Source: Xenosphaeropsis pyriputrescens
Lineage: Eukaryota > Ascomycota > Leotiomycetes > Phacidiales > Phacidiaceae
DNA: 64,000 bases
Reading direction: 5' to 3'
NCBI GenBank assembly: GCA_022609375.1
Contig: JAGKQE010000059.1
Span: forward strand, 119,345-183,344
Shown here: positions 59,944-64,000 of the stretch, in pieces
How the letters are laid out: the number at the start of each line of letters is the position of its first letter
Position numbering within the stretch: position 1 is the stretch's first letter
The notes under the pieces: model-generated
Told to the model about the DNA's origin: nothing
The model's database searches: none
What the model saw: the letters and a program-made list of their open reading frames with translations, nothing else
Translations under genes and position numbers: made by a program

Positions 59944-61783
59944 ATGTCGACCAAAGCTAACTTCTGGGATCCAGCAAGTATACTAACATTTCATCAGAAC
60001 GTTGTGAAACTATACAATTGGAACCGCGAGCCTTTAGAGGCAGAAGATTACAGGTCTCAAACAGCGCTGGAGTCATGCGATTATGTGCTTGCGTACGGTG
60101 AAGAGCAGCATATCGCAGATCATATCGCTTTCCTTGCGCAGACAGAGGAGGGTGCGAAAGGTGTCTCAGCAGTAATGGTGGAGGAACACAAGTCTAGTAA
60201 CGAATTAATCATCCGGCTTGCTGCGAATGACACACCAACGGCGGATGTCCTGCAGGGTCTTAATGATGTTTTAAGCATGGTACAAAAATATGCAAGAAAA
60301 GGTATGTCTCTATCGAGTTCGCAAATATTTAATCAACTAAACCTTTTCAGAGATTAGAAAGGAGAGATGCCGAGAGGAGTTGTTCGACAAAGTCGTAGCG
60401 TTTAGTAGTAAACGCATTCACCAACGTCTTCGTTCTAAACAGTCACCACGACCTTGGTGGACTCCCACCACTCAGCAAGCATTGGGTCCACTGTTTCTGA
60501 GGATAAAGAAACAACTAGCATCTCTGAGAGCTGCCTCAAAAGCCACCATTCAGGATGTTGCTGATATCGCCAATGACTTCGAGGGTTTGGCTCAATGCTA
60601 TGAGGATGTTGATTGCGCACATGGTAAGAGTGAGCAACACGAACACCTAAAAACAGCAATCCGAAAGAGCCGCGAAATATCCACAGCCGATGGACATGGA
60701 TCCCTAGAAGAGCGGCTTAGGTTTCTTGGATTTAGCACAAACATCTATCGAAGCCGTGAGGTCCTGGAGGTTGACAAGATTGCGAGATATCAGGGTTTGT
60801 GTAACGACCTTATGCGATTCGCTCGGCGGTCTTCCCACCGGCTTCTATTCACAAATATCAAACTTGAGCACGGTATAAGCCCTCCTAGTAGTCAGCCTGC
60901 TGGTTCGGTTAAGGCATGTTATGTTCACGGTGAAGTGCAGCTTATCCTTCACTATGAGCAATTCCCTCACCATCCTCCACCTCGGGCAATCGGTTCTAGC
61001 AAATCAGCGTGTTTTCTCTGCGACCTCTTCATTAGAGAACATAGTTCTTATCGTGTCTCACATTCTCATAAGCGCCTCTATCACCAGTGGACGATTCCGA
61101 ACGTCGATTGGATGACTCCACTCCAGGTCGCCCGGTTTCGCTCAATTGTTGAGGAGATGAACACTAAGATGACGACGCTACGAACGACCTCTACGCGGCA
61201 GAGAAAAGGAGACTTCAATGGCTTTGAGAGTAGAGCTCATCTGATAGTCCCATTGCATTTACTTTCTGCAACTTCTACACCTAGTGAAGTATCAAGATGC
61301 TCTGACTTGCCGGCTGGTCTCCTCACTCCTCCCATATCTCCTCGACTTCCGCTTACTGGGGCAATTATTCCACAAACTCGAACGTCAATCCGTACTTTAC
61401 ACAATAGTACCAGCACCGATATCGAAGATAAGAAGGGAGAGAAGTCGATGTCATTGAAAGACGCATCCATGATTACTATCACATATAGTATGCTTCCATA
61501 TCAGCAACAAATTTCCTTAAACACTCCGATGTTGGAAATCCAGCTAGAAGAGCTTTCAATGACGTTTGACTTCGTCGAAGTCCCATCGGGCATGTTATCT
61601 ATCATGAAAGCCGAACATGTTCCAACAAAGCATGTAGAAGACAAGGGTTTTGATATCGCAGATGATCTGTCGACGTTGGGGACCCAATTCGACTGTCCGC
61701 GAGGCTCTAATGAGCTCACAGTCTACGTCAGGGATTATTTGCAGGAGCTAATATATCTCAAATTTGAATGGCATATTGCTTAG
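59944..61783 (+). CDS. OTT_1508-like nucleic-acid deaminase family protein
   Basis: Two exons, 59944-60301 and 60351-61783 (49 bp intron), give 596 residues. The first ~270 residues are helical with no named domain. The core shows a cytidine-deaminase-fold signature: YVHGEVQLILHYE (His312, Glu314) followed 26 residues later by KSACFLCDLFI (Cys340, Cys343), giving the H-x-E...C-x-x-C zinc set. This is followed by HSHKRLYHQWTIP. I recognise this combination as the OTT_1508-like deaminase group, which is expanded in fungi and known from comparative work on polymorphic-toxin deaminases. The C-terminal ~190 residues are Ser/Thr-rich, ending in a small globular region. No signal peptide. Substrate is unknown; nucleic acid is assumed from the superfamily. 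It is intact although flanked by RIP-like DNA. Confidence 0.8.
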
Positions 61784-62059
61784 ATGAACCTGCATATTTT
61801 CCTATATGTTGAGGTGTAACACTGGAGTACAAATTAATTCAAGAGCTCAAAGACACTTAACCCATAGATGTGGAAGAGGTAGAAGAGCCTACGTCGATGA
61901 ATCTTCGTTAGGACCGATCTAAGATCAGCTGTTTGTGTATGTTAATTTCTACATGAAGAAGTGGTCAACATATTGACTGTGAGAATTCTACTCACCCTTA
62001 TTGTTTCCACATTGAAATGGCTGACCATAAGAGAAGCACCTTGAAAGGGAATAGCCGCC
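61784..62059. other. Intergenic downstream of deaminase
   Basis: Ordinary base composition. No element recognised. Confidence 0.45.
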
Positions 62060-62347
62060 TTAGGATTCTTAAACTCGTCTGCTTATCCTGAAGGAGCAGA
62101 CCAAATTGAAACCAGTGTTACATTACCAAATGCAATGGTGGCTAATGTGTAGTGGAAAGTGCGGGCAAAGCTGGAGATGTTTTGGGAACACCGTAGAGAA
62201 AAAGACTATGAGGATCCGGTGTTACTTATCGCTAAATACCGCAGGAAGGTCGAGAATCATCGAGAATTCTTTTTACGAGGTATACAAGATTCGGATGGCT
62301 GGCGACAGAAATGCCATAAAACCGACGGAAGCACTGATGCTATATAA
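62060..62347 (+). pseudogene. Broken reading frame, unknown family
   Basis: A frame open from 62060 reads protein-like sequence (LNSSAYPEGADQIETSV, then KLEMFWEHRREKDYED and IAKYRRKVENHREFFLRGIQ) and is interrupted by one TAG at 62150-62152. A Pro-rich open frame in another phase (QQAEPPKPAGPSQPGPSKEP) continues to about 62474, suggesting a frameshift. There is no start codon with a good leader. It could be the decayed remnant of a subtelomeric or mobile gene, or two exons joined at the TAG acceptor. Family not recognised. Confidence 0.35.
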
Positions 62348-62929
62348 ACAACAAGCGGAGCCACCAAAGCCCGCAGGACCTTCGCAACCAGGACCTTCAA
62401 AGGAGCCTCTACACATTGTTAACTCTCAGAGCGACAAGCCTTTTTTTTTTTCTTCAAGGAAGGACGGAGAATAAGGATGGCCAGTCAGGTTACAAAGTAT
62501 AGAAAATACGACGGAACAAAGGATGAATTCGTAGCTTCAGGGACTTTTTCATGCAGTCATTATCGAGGATGGTGCGGAACACACTTGCGGGGCTTTTGAT
62601 GGTAGGGATGGAGTGCGCTTTTTGCAACAAATAGCATTCCGAAGTAACTCGCTCATTTTATGTTTTGGGTAGAAGGAATATATAGGACATTCAATTTTGA
62701 AAGCGATTCTGGTACAACGCAACACATCTGCATCAACAGTCATCGTTGTTTTATCTGCACAATGTACTGTCCCTGTCGCAGAATCCAGAGCCTGCAATAT
62801 ATAGATATTATAATCTCTAAATTTCTACTTTATTCCTTGCCACTATCAGAGTCCAAAAGGTCGACCTTTCAAATCCTCCAAGATTGTCGAGGAAGATCTT
62901 ACTATGATTACTTCTTCTAAAACATCAAG
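62348..62929. other. Intergenic, remnants
   Basis: Ordinary composition with a T-run at 62441-62450 and short ORFs on both strands. No recognised feature beyond the tail of the broken frame. Confidence 0.4.
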
Positions 62930-63905
62930 TACATTAGAACTGCGAGATTCCAACCCCTATCTATTAGCAATATTAGCCGTATACATATTGAACAAACTAA
63001 AAGATCTCTACAACAGTTGTATATAAACAATTAACTCCCTTACCTATCTCCTATTAGGTACATCGAATTAAGGGTTTTTGATTAATACAAAGAGAAAGAG
63101 TATATCCTAGTATTATAACAAAGTATATTTAGGCTGCCTATATATATAAATTGTCGATATTAAACATCTTGTTAACTTTCTATTATCTTATCCTTAAATA
63201 GGCTCTAGTAAGCTACTATCAACTAGTAAAACAATAGTAGCTCTTTATAGCCTATGTCTAAGTCCACTAAAACTAATAAGATACTTAAAGTAACTAGGAT
63301 CTTAGAAAAGAGTAGGATATACTACTATCTATTAGGGATGTTAGTATTAGTCTTCTATAGTATAGAAAGACTCTAGAATATAAGTAGTATTATAATATAG
63401 TTCCCCTATAAGACTATATAATCTCTCTATCTAATTAAGCAACATTACTAAAACAAATAGCCTTATAAACACCCTAAGGAACTAAAGCTTAGTTATATAT
63501 ATTAACTCTACTACTAAAGCCTACCTCTACTTATTACTCCTAGTCTAAAACACCTAGTGTATATCTATACCTAAGAGTAAGCTCTTATAGACTATACTCT
63601 CCTAGAATATACTTTTTTCTAGAAAAGAAGCCTCTAGAGAGAACTATACCCTAGAACCTATACTAAGAAAAAGTGCTTTAAAGAGGGCGCTTTAAAGTAT
63701 AAGTACTTAGTTTAGTAGAGTGCTCTATATTTAGAATAACTAGATAATATAAATAACCTCTAATATCTAGATATCTAGGTTATCTATCTAAATTACTATA
63801 CTATATAGAATATAGTTGTTACTATAGAACTTATAACCTTATAGTTAACTTACCTATTTAATCTAGAACCTAACCTATACTTCTATCCCATTCCTACTAC
63901 AAGGG
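62930..63905. other. Subtelomeric AT-rich RIP-like block
   Basis: About 1 kb dominated by TA, CTA and TAG words with stops in every frame, up to the telomere. The nonamer GCTTTAAAG occurs twice about 16 bp apart near 63672-63696. It is probably a RIP-mutated transposon or telomere-associated sequence; no coding remnant is legible. Confidence 0.6.
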
Positions 63906-64000
63906 TTAGGGTTAGGGTTAGGGTTAGGGTTAGGGTTAGGGTTAGGGTTAGGGTTAGGGTTAGGGTTAGGGTTAGGGTTAGGGTTAGGGTTAGGGTTAGG
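63906..64000 (+). repeat. Telomere repeat array (TTAGGG)n
   Basis: Fifteen full TTAGGG units plus a partial one, without any variant, running off the window. The G-rich strand pointing right marks this as the right end of a chromosome or contig. TTAGGG is the standard telomere repeat of Pezizomycotina. Confidence 0.98.

Overview
The window is the right-hand end of a chromosome of a filamentous ascomycete (Pezizomycotina, possibly Leotiomycetes; the class is a guess from overall protein flavour). The evidence is: the last ~95 bases are perfect TTAGGG repeats; genes carry short GT-AG introns (mostly 45-60 bp); and the conserved genes (SAS10/UTP3, TSC10, RPL10A, GLE1, SSD1) have fungal architectures. 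Intergenic spaces are long and rich in short tandem repeats. AT-rich, TpA-rich blocks resembling repeat-induced point mutation (RIP) appear only in the last ~5 kb. All exon coordinates were deduced by eye from splice signals and reading phase.

Layout. 1-5 kb: the tail of a secreted Cys-rich protein, then SAS10/UTP3 (ribosome biogenesis) and TSC10 (sphingolipid synthesis) sharing a 344 bp divergent promoter. 7-11.4 kb: an MFS drug transporter and a coiled-coil unknown. 12.5-17 kb: ribosomal protein uL1 (RPL10A), a lysine/glutamate-rich protein with two Myb-like segments, and a divergent 14-3-3-like protein. 17-23.5 kb: almost gene-free, with dense microsatellites, one 68-residue Cys/His protein and one speculative short peptide. 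23.5-32.5 kb: GLE1 (mRNA export), a possible small acidic membrane protein, and SSD1 (translational repressor) with a long pyrimidine-rich leader. 34-43 kb: an Rds1-type secreted ferritin-like protein, a GH29 alpha-L-fucosidase with a long N-terminal extension, and a secreted TIM-barrel-like protein that I cannot place in a family. 46-58.5 kb: a GNAT-amidase fusion, a tyrosinase, an M28 aminopeptidase and an unknown protein. 59-64 kb: an AT-rich block, an OTT_1508-like nucleic-acid deaminase homologue, a broken reading frame, a second AT-rich block and the telomere.

How the genes fit together. The centromere-proximal part is mostly housekeeping. From about 34 kb toward the telomere the content shifts to secreted hydrolases, oxidases and accessory enzymes, the usual subtelomeric trend in fungi. 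I see no biosynthetic gene cluster: no backbone synthase and no shared regulator. The strongest candidates for unusual biology are the subtelomeric deaminase lodged between RIP-like blocks, the GNAT-amidase fusion, the degenerate 14-3-3, and possible autoregulation of SSD1 through its own leader. I found no convincing tRNA, rRNA, CRISPR or intact transposon.
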